Positions 11,634-23,133 are shown, numbered from the stretch's first letter. The stretch: DNA of 64,000 nt from Nelumbo lutea (GCA_022828595.1 JAKGHH010000004.1:81992270-82056269); one strand, 5' to 3'. Notes: a model not told the origin generated them from the letters alone. Translations and numbers: made by a program.

Positions 11634-13238
11634 TGTTGCTTTTGTCAATGCAATCCTACTTGTGCAATAGTGCTTTACTTCAGATTTTATTATTATGAGG
11701 CATAATTAAGATTGGTATACTTTGCATTGTTGTACTTGGACATGAGAATTAAGATCTGAGGTGTGTCCAAGGGCCTGACTTGGCAAGATGAAAAGACAAG
11801 GACTTGCGGATACATCTATATAAAATCCAATCTATTAAAACAATCAATATTTTTGGATTCTAACATTATATACCTTTAGAAGAAGTTTTTAAAGTTTATC
11901 TTTGTTGCGTAATTTGTAGGAAAAATGGGATTCATGTTGTACATTATCTGTTCATTTATGTCAAATAAGCAAGGAGAGAAAGGAAAAATGTTACTTAAAA
12001 GAGTCACTCAAGAATACTAGGGGTGCAAGTCAAGTACCTGGTATGAAGAATTTACACAGCATCAAGCCAAGGCCCATTTAAATTTTAATAAATGCTTAAT
12101 CCGAGCCCACCCATGTTATACCTCTAAAGAATACATGATATCAAAATATGTGCATGTCCAACACAGAGATTTCCTCCATTTAGGAAAGTCCATGAAACAC
12201 TATAATGCATATTTTAAGGGCACTGAACTGAGAAGAATTGGTATGGACAATCATGACATTAGTTGTTTTGTATCTAAAAATTTTGTGACCATAGTGTCCA
12301 ATTTCATAGTATCCTATTCCTTTTTTACTGCCCACTTGGTTCTCTTGATGCTTTCTTTCTTATGCTGACAGTCTTCATCTTTCTGCTTTTTAACTTATTT
12401 TAATAGCATAATGAAGTTGGAAATATGATTTTTGTTTTTATAGGCACCTGGGACTTATGGACTTATGCAATACCCCCTGCCAGCAGTACAAAACCAACCT
12501 GGCTTCCCTAATATGATTCCACCAGTAAACCAAGGAAGTGCATTGCGTGGAGTAACACCTGATCTTACTCCTGGCATAGCACCTAGGAATTTTGCTGCAG
12601 TGCCATCTGCCAGTTATATAGGGTCTGCATATCCTGCAGTTCCAGGCCTTCAATATCCCGTGGCCTATGGTGGAATGATCAGTCGCAGCCCTTTGAGTGG
12701 TTCTCATGGTTCTGTGCCACCTGCAATTGTGAATAGTAATTCAATAGCATCTTCAAGTGTCAGTACAAGTTCAGGTGTTCAGGTTGAAGGTTGGTTAATA
12801 TTCTCTATGACATTCTTAATTCTTTTTTTAGATGAAAATGTTGATACTTGTTTCAACACTGACTATTGTTCCTTCTGTCAAACTTAGGCCCCCCTGGTGC
12901 TAATTTATTTATCTATCACATCCCTCAAGAATTTGGTGATCAAGAGCTTGCAAATACTTTTCAACGATTTGGCAGGGTCTTGAGTGCGAAGGTCTTTGTT
13001 GACAAAGCATCTGGGGTTAGCAAATGTTTTGGTAAAAACATATTCTATTCCCTTCAGATTCAAGGTAACTTCTGAGGAGTTCCCTATCTTAAACCATCCT
13101 ATATTTGCAGGTTTTGTCAGCTTTGATTCAGCTGCATCAGCTCAGTCTGCCATTAGTGGGATGAATGGATGCCAATTGGGTGGTAAGAAGTTGAAGGTAC
13201 AGCTTAAGAGAGACAATAAACAGAACAAACCTTACTGA
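4483..13238 (+). CDS. BRN1-like: Bruno/CELF-like RNA-binding protein, C-terminal exons
   Basis: Four exons join in frame: 4483-4665, 12444-12789, 12888-13031 and 13111-13238 (stop TGA). All introns are GT-AG. Exon 1 here encodes [20 protein letters not shown], the end of the second RRM. Exon 2 encodes a Pro/Gly/Ser-rich linker. Exons 3-4 encode the third RRM, with RNP2 LFIYHI and RNP1 KCFGFVSF split by the last intron, ending ...[15 protein letters not shown]. This is the three-RRM layout of Arabidopsis BRN1/BRN2 (Bruno-like; BRN1 is also called RBP-DR1), which bind 3' UTRs and act in mRNA turnover. The first two RRMs lie left of the window. The 7.8-kb intron 4666-12443 carries a sense-oriented Copia element. 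The reading frame of the visible exons is intact, so the gene may still work if that intron is spliced. BRN1 and BRN2 cannot be told apart from this piece. Confidence 0.88.
5115..5470 (+). repeat. 5' LTR of the CELF-intron Copia element
   Basis: 356 bp, beginning tgtagagaacactgatg and ending gatcgactact, directly followed by the tRNA-Met primer-binding site. A TATA-like TATAAATA lies at 5299-5306 and probably marks the LTR promoter. Relative to the 3' LTR it has about 31 extra bases near 5225-5260; short gtta/tta repeats flank the difference, which suggests a slippage-type deletion in the 3' copy. Confidence 0.92.
5471..5482 (+). other. Primer-binding site (initiator tRNA-Met)
   Basis: The bases TGGTATCAGAGC immediately after the 5' LTR are the standard plant Copia minus-strand primer site, pairing with the 3' end of initiator tRNA-Met. 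Confidence 0.9.
6170..10429 (+). pseudogene. gag-pol of the CELF-intron Copia element, broken
   Basis: Gag starts at 6170 and is cut by a TGA at 6572. Its remainder, with the zinc knuckle [18 protein letters not shown], is near 6950. The long frame 7153-8601 has an intact protease motif [11 protein letters not shown] (Asp at about 7291), the integrase zinc finger (CESCELAKH), and core residues [12 protein letters not shown] and [14 protein letters not shown] follows at 8761-9291 and 9318-9689 ([22 protein letters not shown]), and RNase H at 9893-10429 ([18 protein letters not shown]). Breaks include a 36-bp tandem duplication in gag, stops at about 8600, 9290, 9688 and 9723, and a deletion with frameshift at about 9840-9890 removing the RT thumb. 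Protein function is lost; I make no attempt at restoration. Confidence 0.9.
6747..6818 (+). repeat. 36-bp perfect tandem duplication in Copia gag
   Basis: Bases 6747-6782 repeat exactly at 6783-6818 (unit begins agtgtgaccctctctcagg). The unit is 12 codons long, so the duplication itself keeps frame. It is probably a replication-slippage event after or during retrotransposition. Confidence 0.95.
10486..10812 (+). repeat. 3' LTR of the CELF-intron Copia element
   Basis: 327 bp, preceded by the purine-rich tract ttgagggggag and starting tgtagagaac, ending gactact just before the target duplication ttatg. It matches the 5' LTR along its whole length with scattered substitutions, one roughly 31-bp deletion and a small insertion, so the element is not very recent. 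Confidence 0.92.
10818..12443. other. Remainder of the CELF intron
   Basis: AT-rich intron sequence with no exon-like reading frame. It contains an (AT)n run at 11600-11627. A block near 12030-12115 (ggggtgcaagtc ... gcccatttaaattttaataaa) resembles degenerate repeats at 47290-47400 and 55400-55510. A pyrimidine-rich stretch and acceptor TATAG end the intron at 12443. Confidence 0.6.
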
Positions 13239-14341
13239 CATTGACGGTAAGCCACTGAAGGAAGCAGAATTCTTTTTCATATATGGTGACATGCAACCTC
13301 AGTATTGGGGAGTTACCATGCTATCAGCACAGTGGGGGTGGATTGGTGATAATGGTTATATATTTATTTGTCCACCCATCATGTCTCCAGGTGGAAACTG
13401 TTTGTTGCCTTGAGGGCTTGAAATCCCTGAAACTCATTGTTGTTGGCTGTAATGCACCACCAAAATTTGTAATTTATGTACCATGGATATTCATTTAGAC
13501 ATTAATGATTAATTTTTTTATTTTTCCATCTTTCATATCTTGGTAATATAATGCTGCTGGGCCTATAGCCATGCATAGGCATGTTGTTCATTGTCATTTG
13601 AAAATTTTCTAATTTCACTGACCAACAATAGTTTTGAATCTTTTGACTGTTAAGCATCTTTTTTCAGAAGTTCTACTTTTCCATGCAGTATATATTTGGA
13701 TTCTGGAAGTTTGTTTTATCCTTTTTTGTGCTCACAATGCACACTTTGCTTTCCTCTCCTTGATGTATGCTTTTGTTCCCAAATTTACGTGGTGTATCTG
13801 TAAGCTTATCGGAGATGTTGAGTAGCTGTGGCAATTATTTTTCCTGTTCAAATGATGTTCTTATAAGGGTGTATCAAAGTTGAAAATTATGTGGTTCTTT
13901 GTTCATCCTGTTCGTTTCACTGTGCAGTGGCTGTGCAGGTATTGCTATCTCTGTCCATGTTGATTTCACGTCATTTTCTCTTGTTGGTTTTCTATATCTC
14001 CTTTCTTTCCTATTTTGGTTTCTATTCAAGCCCTAAAGTTTAAAATAATTATTCAAGGTTGTGCATGAATGCAGGAGAACGTTCTGTAACTTAATATCTC
14101 AGAACTTTCTTCCAAATCCATATCCTGCATGCTGATTCCCTTTCTTCTGCTCATTTTCAGGGTGAGTTGCCGTATCTTTGGTGTTCATCTGGGGGATGAT
14201 TCAGGTGTTGGTGGTTGAGGTCTTGCTACATGCATGACTTTTTTTAATCATGCTTAGTTATCTGCTTGATCATTGAAAATACTTGTATATTGGAATTTCT
14301 ATTGTTGCAGTGTACTTCTTAAACTAAAACTTACATACTTC

Positions 14342-14343
<2 letters not shown>
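13239..14343 (+). other. 3' UTR and downstream DNA of the CELF gene
   Basis: After the stop at 13236-13238 the sequence is non-coding. A donor-like GTAAG lies at 13247, so a 3'-UTR intron is possible but not shown. No poly(A) site can be fixed by eye. No other gene is visible. Confidence 0.45.

Positions 14344-14344
<1 letters not shown>

Positions 14345-14426
<82 letters not shown>
14345..14426. repeat. (GA)n microsatellite, about 82 bp
   Basis: An uninterrupted GA dinucleotide array, the longest simple repeat in the window. It creates an artefactual SLSLSL frame on the minus strand. Confidence 0.97.
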
Positions 14427-14428
<2 letters not shown>

Positions 14429-15768
14429 AAAAGTCTCCCTTTATGCTACACTTCTTATTTTGTCTTCGTTCAATCACACAAAAAGTGATCTGGGAATATT
14501 CTAACCAACACCATGTCAACTTAAATATTAAGGATTGTTACAAGGTCCGATGTGCAGTTATGGTACCAAGACACATGTCAATTCCCAACCTACACACGTA
14601 CTTAAGTTAGAAATTCTGTCCTGTTGGGAATTACCAAATATTGCTGATAATGATATGCTTGTTTCACTCCCTCAAAATTGCCTATTTGGCCTGTTTTGCA
14701 TGCCTACTAGCTCTGGGTTATGGTATTTTTCTTGTTCATGCTCTTACAGTTGGGGGGTTAAGGCTGAGCTCAGTAGAGTAGATCAAGCCATTTTAAGATA
14801 TTTTGGGGCTCTGGGAGTTAAGGCCAGCACCACAGTATGAAGAAACCTTTATTAGGTAAGTTGCATTCAATTTAGTTATGTATTAGTTACTCATTGTTTT
14901 TACTTATTCTAATACTCCAATAATTTGTACTTGTGATTGCTTTGTTGTGTATATGAACTTGAACAGAAACTAGGAGCATCTCCAAAAGAGAGATTTGGCC
15001 TTCAGATTCTCACAACTCAACAGGATTGGTGACATAAGCTCTATTAATATTGGCTGTTGTTTCTTGGACTCAGTAGGTCAATAGTGCCACTTTTTTTTTT
15101 TTTTTATATGTTTATTTTATGTAATTCGTGCTTATGTTTACTTGTTATATTGTACTTGATGGATTAAATATTCGCAGGTACTGCATTGCTGTTAACCACA
15201 TTTGCTGACAGGTAACAAGTCATTTAGGGGCTTTTTATCAAAATCTAATTATACCATATATGTATTTGACTTTATCTTCTAGTTGTCCCTTGCTAGTGAT
15301 GTTTTCAACGCCATTTTTTTTTTTTTTTTTGGGGGGGGGGGGAATCAATTACAAAGTTGTCATGCATTGAAAAAATAGCAATTCTCTTTATTAAGAGCAT
15401 TAGATTTCCTGTCAAAACATGGTAACTTCTCATACCTAGGACAATTGTATTTCAAATATATTTATTAATTTCAATATTTTCAGAAATGATACTAATATAA
15501 GAAGTATTTGATAGAGCAATTTCGCATCAAATTAGTAGTTAAAGAATGCAATACTTTTATTTAATAAACTTTAAGATAGAGAGTAAGTGAAAGAGAAAAA
15601 GTATTGGGATGGAGCTGCTTTTTTATTTAATGTAAGAGAGAAAGCAGAAGAAAAAAAAAGAATCCTCTTTATATTTTTCTTTCTTTTTCTCTCAAAACCC
15701 TTGTATATTTCACTAAAACAAAGTGTGTGTGTGTGTGTGGTTGTATGTATGTATGTATGTTATCCATA

Positions 15769-15830
<62 letters not shown>

Positions 15831-17213
15831 TATTGACACACAATGGTATTAGCAAAATGAATGAGACCATAATTAAGGAGCCTTCATTATAAGCAAGGCA
15901 TTTAAGTGAGGCACCCAGCCAAGGGTGCTAGTCACCTAGGTGGCACCTTGACAACTGTGCATAATGATACTTGGATGGAGATTTTGTATAGGCTATTAGA
16001 CTTAATGGTTTAGAGGAAAAGAAATTTAGAGCGCATGGAAAAATGAGAGTAGAGAAAAGCTATAGAGGTTCCTTGCATCCTTAAATGTAATACTGTCAAT
16101 TAAGGGCAGTTGGAGTGCTTAACCGCTTACAGATTTCAGGACTTGCTGGTGAATTTCAGTACTTCATTCTCTCTCTCTCTCTCTCTCTTGGGAGGGGGAG
16201 GATTCTGTTGTGCCTCAGATATTTCTATTCATGTAAAACAGTAAAAGAATTCAAATGTATGCTCTTAGAATTCCATTTTGCATAAAGGGAAAAGGAACAA
16301 TTGTTACTTGAATTATCCTCTTTGATTAATTTTCCTTTAGCCAGATTTTTTGATTATATTACAAGTTCTGAGTCTCGTAGAATTCTTCTCCCATGTGGTA
16401 ATGCTTCATGTTTTAGAAAACTATGTTGTACATGTTCTCGTGATGACATAAACCCTCCTCTTTCTGGAGCTTTAAAACTCTCTATAGATAAGCTCTGCAT
16501 AAGTAGTTTCTTTCTTCTTTTGTTGAAAAAGATAAACAGTTGATATAATTAACTCGAAGTACAGGCTAACAGAAGGGTACTGTGCAAAGATGGCTGTGGA
16601 GACAACAGTTTGGAAACAGCTGGGAAGACATCCAAGCTGAAGGAATTTCTTTAAGCAAGCGAAGTGTAGCCTAACCGCAGGTCTTCGATAGTGACGACTA
16701 TTAAAAACGCAAACAAGGGAAGCTGCATCTCATCTCTATCCTCCTCCCCATTATAGCTTTTATGGGGTTGAAGTTGAAGGCTCTGGATCTGCTTTTGAGA
16801 TATGTATGACATGAAAAGTGATATTTAGAACGTAAAGCTCTCCAACGATTTTTCTAATTGCACGTACGTTCATTTGAAGTTCAACATTCATGGTAATGGT
16901 GTAGGGCCTTCATCACTTCACATAACAACAGCATGTGAGATGTTGGATTTCCTCCTCACATTGGGAACATTCTCCCGGAATTGTATGTTTTTATTCATGG
17001 GAGATGTTTCCAGTGTGCGGCCAATACCATTTTGTGGGGAGGAAATCTGGATTCGTCATTTCATGTCTCATGCAAACTATTAGGTAGGTTTAGCGCATCA
17101 CTAAAACCACGAAATCAAAGGCTTGGATGTAATGTTATGGCCCCTCCTTGAATTAGATGAAGTGACAACGTGGTGGGGTCAGACGTCACTGTAATACATC
17201 GGAGGCCATGATT
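14427..17213. other. Gene-free stretch with simple repeats
   Basis: No supported gene. It holds a T-run followed by a G-run (15314-15342), (GT)n at about 15724-15783 joined to (GA)n at 15784-15827, and (CT)n at 16168-16189. Otherwise it is AT-rich intergenic sequence. Confidence 0.6.
15724..15827. repeat. Compound (GT)n-(GTAT)n-(GA)n microsatellite
   Basis: Successive GT, GTAT, GT and GA arrays in one block. The GA part at 15784-15827 is uninterrupted. Confidence 0.95.
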
Positions 17214-17416
17214 CATGGTTCTAGCGCTGGTATCGGTATTTTCTTTTTTTTTTTGTATTTTATACTTTTATTTATTTATTTTAACCGGTTTAGAGGAGCC
17301 GGTTTAAGTCTTTGGCTCCTGGCTACCCTCTGAGCCATGGCCTGACCTGATTCACCCCCTGTAGGGGGCGTATCGGAAAGGTTCCGATACAATACATAAC
17401 GATATTTTGAATATTG
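17214..17416. mobile_element. Degenerate MITE, family A
   Basis: Begins catggttctagcgc...tatcgg and ends ccgatac...ttttgaatattg. The core around aaccggtttagaggagccgg matches the core of the family A copy at 18794-18984. The ends are mutated and no target duplication is visible. Confidence 0.5.
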
Positions 17417-18184
17417 ATTTTAGGCTTTTAGCCCTGCGCTAGTGCTAAGACCATGTGGTAGCAAAATTTGAACTCTATTTCATGTGTCCTCATCCACTAT
17501 TTCATTCCGTAGGGCAAGGAGTTTATGATTTTGTAGATTAATAGGGCAGACTGGTCGATTAGGGTTCGTTTTGTTATCAAGAAATAATATTGGTGCATGA
17601 GGACTACCGTTATGGTCACTAATATCAGATCAAGGAAGGTATAGACTGAAAGTAAATTGCTAATACATCATAAATTGAATGTTGCCTTCGGATGTATAAA
17701 AAAAATTAAGAGTGAATACATGATTCAAAGTATCCATACTGTGGATAGCAAAGTTCGCATATCAAGAGTTTTCAACAGTCAATACTATTTCTTTCTTTTG
17801 TTTTTATCTCTACTAAGAGTTTTGATGATCCTATCCTATGTGATACGTATAACGTATATTGATATTTTGAATAAGAGAAATGTGAGAAAACTTAAGGGGA
17901 AGTTCAGATTATAACGTTTTTTTTTTTTTTTTTCTGTTATCATTTGTAATTAAATTAGGAAAATGCTAGTATTTGGAAATTTATGATATAAAATGAAATG
18001 TGACTGCACAAAGTTTGTGTGAGGTTGGTGACGTTTGATGACATTCCTATTATGACACTGGTCCCAACAGATCCCACAAAATGAGAACACAGTCGCATGA
18101 TAAACCTGAGACCTCAGTTATATTTGGACACGCCCAGTATTTAGAGAAAGACAAAATATTACATCAAGCCGGTGTTAGTTTTAT

Positions 18185-18274
18185 CATTGGGAGATGTTTC
18201 TAATACATGGTTAGGATGTGCTGTGTGACGTTATTGGGATGCATTCTGTGGGGCAGGTTTGAACTCATTTCAAC
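18185..18274. mobile_element. One arm of a family B inverted-repeat MITE
   Basis: The run ggagatgtttctaatacatgg ... gcattctgtggggcag ... tttgaactcatttc is similar to the right arm of the copy in the peroxidase intron (60425-60495) and is complementary to 18560-18650. It is interrupted at 18275 by a family A MITE. Confidence 0.6.
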
Positions 18275-18486
18275 CAAGGTTCAAAGTGCTGACATGTATT
18301 GGCCGATGCATATCGTTTTGAGAGATCCTGATATGCCTTTACAGAGGGTGTATTGGGGTTCTAACTGGTTCAGGGGGTGGAGCCTTAAACCAGCTCCTTG
18401 AATCAATTTTGCAAGAAATAAAAAAAAAAAAAACACTATCGATATCACCCGATATGTCCACCGGCATATCGATATTTAGAACCTTG
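18275..18486. mobile_element. MITE family A copy nested in family B
   Basis: 212 bp with terminal inverted repeats CAAGGTTCAAA / TATTTAGAACCTTG. Flanks atttcaac (18267-18274) and atcccaat (18487-18494) agree at five of eight bases, consistent with a decayed 8-bp hAT-type duplication. No coding capacity. Confidence 0.65.
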
Positions 18487-18559
18487 ATCCCAATTGGTTC
18501 AAGAATGGTGTGCACAAAGACAAGTCGGAGACCCCCAGTGAGTTTTGTATGCGAAAATG

Positions 18560-18750
18560 CTTTAATCCGGAGCTCAAATCTACCCCCACAGAATGCACCC
18601 CAATAATGTCCCACAGCACATCTCAGCAGTGTATCCAAATCATGTCCTAATGACAAGTACGAAAAATGTTCTCATTGAATGTTGAGATGTGTGTGGGGTG
18701 TTTTTTGGGCACATTTTGTGGGGGCAGATGTGAATTCAATTGGGATCTGC
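18560..18750. mobile_element. Family B fold-back MITE, second copy
   Basis: The left arm (gctcaaatctacccccacagaatgcacc...cccacagcacatctcag) and right arm (gagatgtgtgtgggg...cacattttgtgggggcagatgtgaattc) are imperfect reverse complements around a short loop near 18650. The same structure recurs at 60305-60495. Confidence 0.6.
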
Positions 18751-18793
18751 TGCACTGCACTATTTTTTTTGTACTTCATTACACAGGCTGAAT

Positions 18794-18984
18794 CAAGGTT
18801 CTAAATATCGACACGGGCCTGTGTCGGTACATTTTTCTATGTTTTATTTATTTTTCTTGAAATTGGTTCAGAGGAGTTGGTTTAAGGCCCGACTGCCCTC
18901 TGAACCGGTGACTGATCCAATACAACCTCTGGAAGGTGTATCAATAAGCCATCGACACAATAAGTATCAATACTTTGAATCTTG
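18794..18984. mobile_element. MITE family A copy with perfect 8-bp TSD
   Basis: 191 bp. It starts CAAGGTTCTAAATATCG and ends ACTTTGAATCTTG. The 8-bp sequence ggctgaat flanks it exactly at 18786-18793 and 18985-18992. Short TIRs plus an 8-bp duplication fit the hAT superfamily. It is non-coding, so it would have been moved by a hAT transposase elsewhere. Confidence 0.85.
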
Positions 18985-18992
18985 GGCTGAAT

Positions 18993-20454
18993 TAAAGTGC
19001 AGGACAAATGCAGGCGGCAAAAGATCCTGACTGCCTATGAAGTATGAACAACCATCAAAGCTTCTACAAATGTTTTACCATTTTTTAACCCACTCTATTG
19101 GTGTTCTGTTTTTTGGTTACAACTTCCAAGCTAATGTGATTCTGATCTGAATCCAGAAGCTCAAGTTCTTACGCTCCAAAGATCACAAGTAATCTTCGAA
19201 TCTAATTATGAAGGGCGTATTTCTGTTGGAATTGATTCTCCTAGACTGGCTAAACGTCATCAATATCAAATAATTCAAAAGTTAGTTTTGCGTCTGCAAT
19301 GGATATCCATATTAATACATCATTAATTTAACTTCCGAAGACAAAACAGGTAGACCTAGAAAGTACAGACAAGCACAGATGTTTGGTATTTCTGGTGTTC
19401 ATTGTCTTAGAGTGTGCTTGGGTTGGGCCCAATGCATTCCCCTCAAAATGATGCTGATTAATTTTAAGTGGTGGAAACTGGAAACCTTACTTAAAGTATA
19501 TATCAATGTGTATGGGCTCTTCAAAGAACACGCAGAAATATTCTTGCGGGGCCATTGCATCATATTGTAAGGTGATTGGACACTGGTATAGGAGAAATGT
19601 CTTCTCATTCCACCTAAACTCAGAAAACTGACCTTTAGTCTTGCCAAACAAACCTCTTCTGTTTGGCTTGAAGTTGGTGGAGGCATTCCCGACAGAAAAA
19701 TGACCTAGAATCTGCCATTTTGAGAAGAAAAAAGAACAAACAAAAGTTTTGAAATTGAAGATTCTTGAACCGAAGTGGGTTTGGGTGCTAGATCTCCATT
19801 GGGCAAGGAAAAGTTAATTTTTTATGCAATTTTTTTTTTCATTGATTCATTTGAATTTCAATGGATTTACATGTTTGGGTCCTTGAAATGACTGGATTTG
19901 TTAATCTCATCTTGAAACTATGATTTTTTGGTTTGTATAAGTGGATCTATGGATTTTCTAAAAAATTAGGCAAAATAAAAATAGCAAGAAATAATTCATT
20001 CTTATGCGTGGTTTTGATGGTAAGAAAGAACCATACTATGGATTTATGGATTACCTATCAAATCGAAAGATACATCAATAATTTATACAAAAATGATTTT
20101 CTCTTAATTTTCATTAATTATTCAGGTATATAAATAAATAAAATATTACTTGCACATGATTAATGTCTTAGATTTGTGGAGTGGATCTTCAAAGACTTTT
20201 TGGATCCAATATTGTTTTGGGGTTTTTATAGTTCAGTCCACCCCTAGGGTGGAGCTAAGATTTTTAGGGGTGGACTAAATCCTGCCCATGGATTGATGCC
20301 AAATTCACAGACAGGATGTGGTTTAGGGGGGGGGAGGGTTTACTAGTAGACTAGGAGGAGGCTGCAATTCAGATTTCTGAGGTGGATTGCAGTCCACTTA
20401 TCCTATTATTTTTGCGATAAAGATACCAATTAAAAATTCAGTTTAAAGTAGGGG
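18993..20454. other. Gene-free intergenic stretch
   Basis: No exon, RNA gene or recognised transposon. The open frames here are short and lack domain motifs. A palindromic-looking cccacccctagggtgg-type segment occurs near 20235-20265. Confidence 0.5.
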
Positions 20455-21020
20455 TATAATTGATACAAGTCGAGTTGAGTATTAGGCTGCTTGAGCTCAA
20501 GATCGAGCTTGCTCAAAAACCTTGGTACTCAACTTGAGTCAGTACTCGAGAGGTACTCAAGCTCACTAGAGCTCGGCTTGACTTAAACCAGTTATAAATA
20601 AAACTAATATTAAACATATTAAAATATTAAAAATAAAAATATATTTAGAAATCTTGAGTATATATTAAAAATTATAGATAAATTAATATTTTAAATACTA
20701 TAAATAAAAATATATTATGAAAATCGAGTATAAGTTTATTTATAATTTCTATTATAAATAAGTTAATGTCAACAAATTAATGTCTATTTATATTATAAAT
20801 GCAAATATATTAAAAATGGCTAGTATTTTATTATGAGCTCAATTAGGCTCGCAAGTCACTTGGGCCAAGTATTGTGAAGCTCAAACTTGGCTTAGCCAAT
20901 TACTTAACTTGAGTCAAGCTTGACTCGAACTTAATTACTTAAAGCCAAGTTTGAGTATTTAGCGAGCTAAGTTCAAGTAGATTGTCAGTATGCTCATCTT
21001 TCTCACACTTGTAGTTTAAA
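20455..21020. repeat. AT-rich repeat, family F
   Basis: Both edges carry GC-containing runs of the type gtcgagttgag / gcttgagctcaag and ...gtcaagcttgactcgaac, enclosing a long AT-rich core (atattataaat-type). The core and right flank are similar to 57840-57973 plus 58502-58690. It probably is a degenerate non-autonomous TIR element. The ends are not sharp enough to call a duplication. Confidence 0.5.
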
Positions 21021-21839
21021 ACAAAGAATAATATAAATGTGTGACATTAATAGACAAAAATATTAGGTTATTGGGGAATGGTCAATATATTTCTTTCGGT
21101 GTGAAGACCTATGTAGTTAAACTAGTAAATTTTATACTTGTTTGGTACAACAAAAAAACCTTTTTGTAAATTGTCTTGTACATTTTAAGATACTAGCAAA
21201 TGTCAATTTTAATTGATAATGATGATGGTGGTTGCAGTGATAATATGTTATCAAAATTTTCTATATATATTTTTATTTCCATGTGTATAAAAATAATTCT
21301 TATTTCTTAAATTTATTTTGGTGTAATATGATCAATATATAATATCAGAGACATGCACAAATGTTCTCTACAAAGTTTCTATGTTTTTCTTATTCTTTTT
21401 CCTTTCTATCTTTTTTACTTGAAAGGTTAAACAGTTAGCTTGCCACCAAAAAGGAAAACAGTTTCATTTTTGGGGTCCATTTTAAATTCAGTATTTCATT
21501 TCCATTATCAATAAAAACAATTATTGTTTATCACACTTTTTATCTTTAATATGATTAATATAAACTATTATAGGTGCCCAAATTGTTTTGCAGTTTTTTT
21601 TGTATTTACTTCTATTTAAAAATTTTTATTATTTAACTATGACATAATCAATTGATCCATTTGATCCAAATGGTTAACTTGCTCACCTGATATTTGGATG
21701 GAATAACAATTTTGTTTTTGTGTCGATTTAGAAAGATATGAGTTTTATATTTTTAAAAGCTTTGGATATAGATCTAATTAGTAGAAATTATTGGAAAAAG
21801 ATACCTTAGATATGGATTTAGTGAGAGAGAATGAGAAGT

Positions 21840-22276
21840 AATACATTAAATATAAGACATAATGAGAGGGAATTATGTGAGATAAAAAGTAGAAGTTCAA
21901 ATTGTATTTTTGCCCTCATAATTAGAGAGGGATCAGACTAAAAAATAGGGATATTTTAGTCAAGAAGGAATGTTCCACAAACTCATTGCTTTTAATAGTA
22001 GTATAGATATATATTCTTCATAAATTTAATTAGTGAAATTTAATGTTGAGAAGCAAAAATACCTTAAATATAAGATTTAATGAGAGTTAATACTTTAAAT
22101 ATGATACTTAATAAGAGGAAATACAATGAACATAATAATAGAATTAAATTTGCAATTTTTGCCCTCATAATAGAGAGGGACCAATCTCAAAAGGGGGACA
22201 TTAATGTATTTGAGAAAAAAGTCTAGAAGCCATAGGGAGTCATTCCCATTTTTGAAGTTTTTATAGTAGTATAGGT
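21840..22276. repeat. Direct repeat, two divergent copies of about 200 bp
   Basis: Both copies contain tttttgccctcataat-agagagggac and end tagtagtatag (about 21905-22010 and 22157-22276), each preceded by a similar AATATAAG-rich segment. This is a tandem duplication or two copies of one repeat. The type is unknown. Confidence 0.6.
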
Positions 22277-22869
22277 TCATTGATTTCTTCTTGATGTTTT
22301 AGTAGTGATTAAAATGTGAATGGTCTAAACTATAAAATTAGGATCGTAGGAAAGCAAATATAAACATTGTGCTACTTGACAAAGTTGTAGTGAAATATTG
22401 TGCTATAAGAACTTTTGCTTGCATTATATCATTTTGTCACAAGTGAACTCTTCGTTGCGCCCACCAGTGCCATCCACCATGCTTGCATCATGCCTTCAAC
22501 ATGTCATGAGTGTGACTTGGGTGGGTCTATCTATGTATTTTGTAAGAGGAGGATGCCAATGGCAATACTATAATTATATAGTATGATTTTTCAGCATTTT
22601 GACATTTCCTTTTGTCATTCCCCCAAAAGCTTAACTTACTCTTTGAAGGGACGTAGGTAGTCGAGTGTGCTAAGAACGTGTAAAGGTTAAGCACGAGGTC
22701 CCCTCAACACTAAACTGTGTGCTTGTGCTTGCCATCATTTTATGCAATACAAAAGAGCCTTTTGACTAATTCGTACACTTTCTTTGTTGTTTTTGTGTGT
22801 TATTGTGTGCTTTCATAGGCATACTCGTTCCAAATGAGTGCCGCACAGTGCCTCGTCGACTAGCCCCGT
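22277..22869. other. Gene-free stretch upstream of the second Copia element
   Basis: No gene recognised. Near 22830-22890 the phrase caaatgagtgc(c/t)gca occurs twice, next to where the 5' LTR similarity begins, so the LTR's left edge may have been rearranged here. Confidence 0.4.
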
Positions 22870-22874
22870 GACAA

Positions 22875-23133
22875 ATGAGTGCTGCATAGGGTAGATTAGT
22901 CATTTTATTTCTGTTAAGTTATGTGCTTATGTGGCAGTTTTAATAGACTTTTTGTCCTATACTTAAGTGGGGGCACTTTTGTCTTTGTACAACTAATTAT
23001 AGGCTAATTCATATTAGGGTCAACTGATAGAGTTTATGCTATCAGATTCAACTATTCTTCTTCCTTCTTCTTCTTCTTCTTTATCCCTTACTCTCTACTG
23101 GTTTGAACTACTTAAAACAGAGTTGTCAAAACA
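22875..23133 (+). repeat. 5' LTR of the second Copia element
   Basis: Aligns with the 3' LTR from gggtagattagtcatttt to gtcaaaaca. The left boundary is approximate. It contains a longer cttcttcttc run than the 3' copy. Confidence 0.75.

Noticed and set aside
14331..14519. 62-codon minus-strand frame full of SLSLSL
   Set aside because: It is the translation of a GA microsatellite.
18207..18656. Frames of 64-105 codons on both strands near 18.3 kb
   Set aside because: They fall within MITEs and their overlap reflects inverted repeats, not genes.
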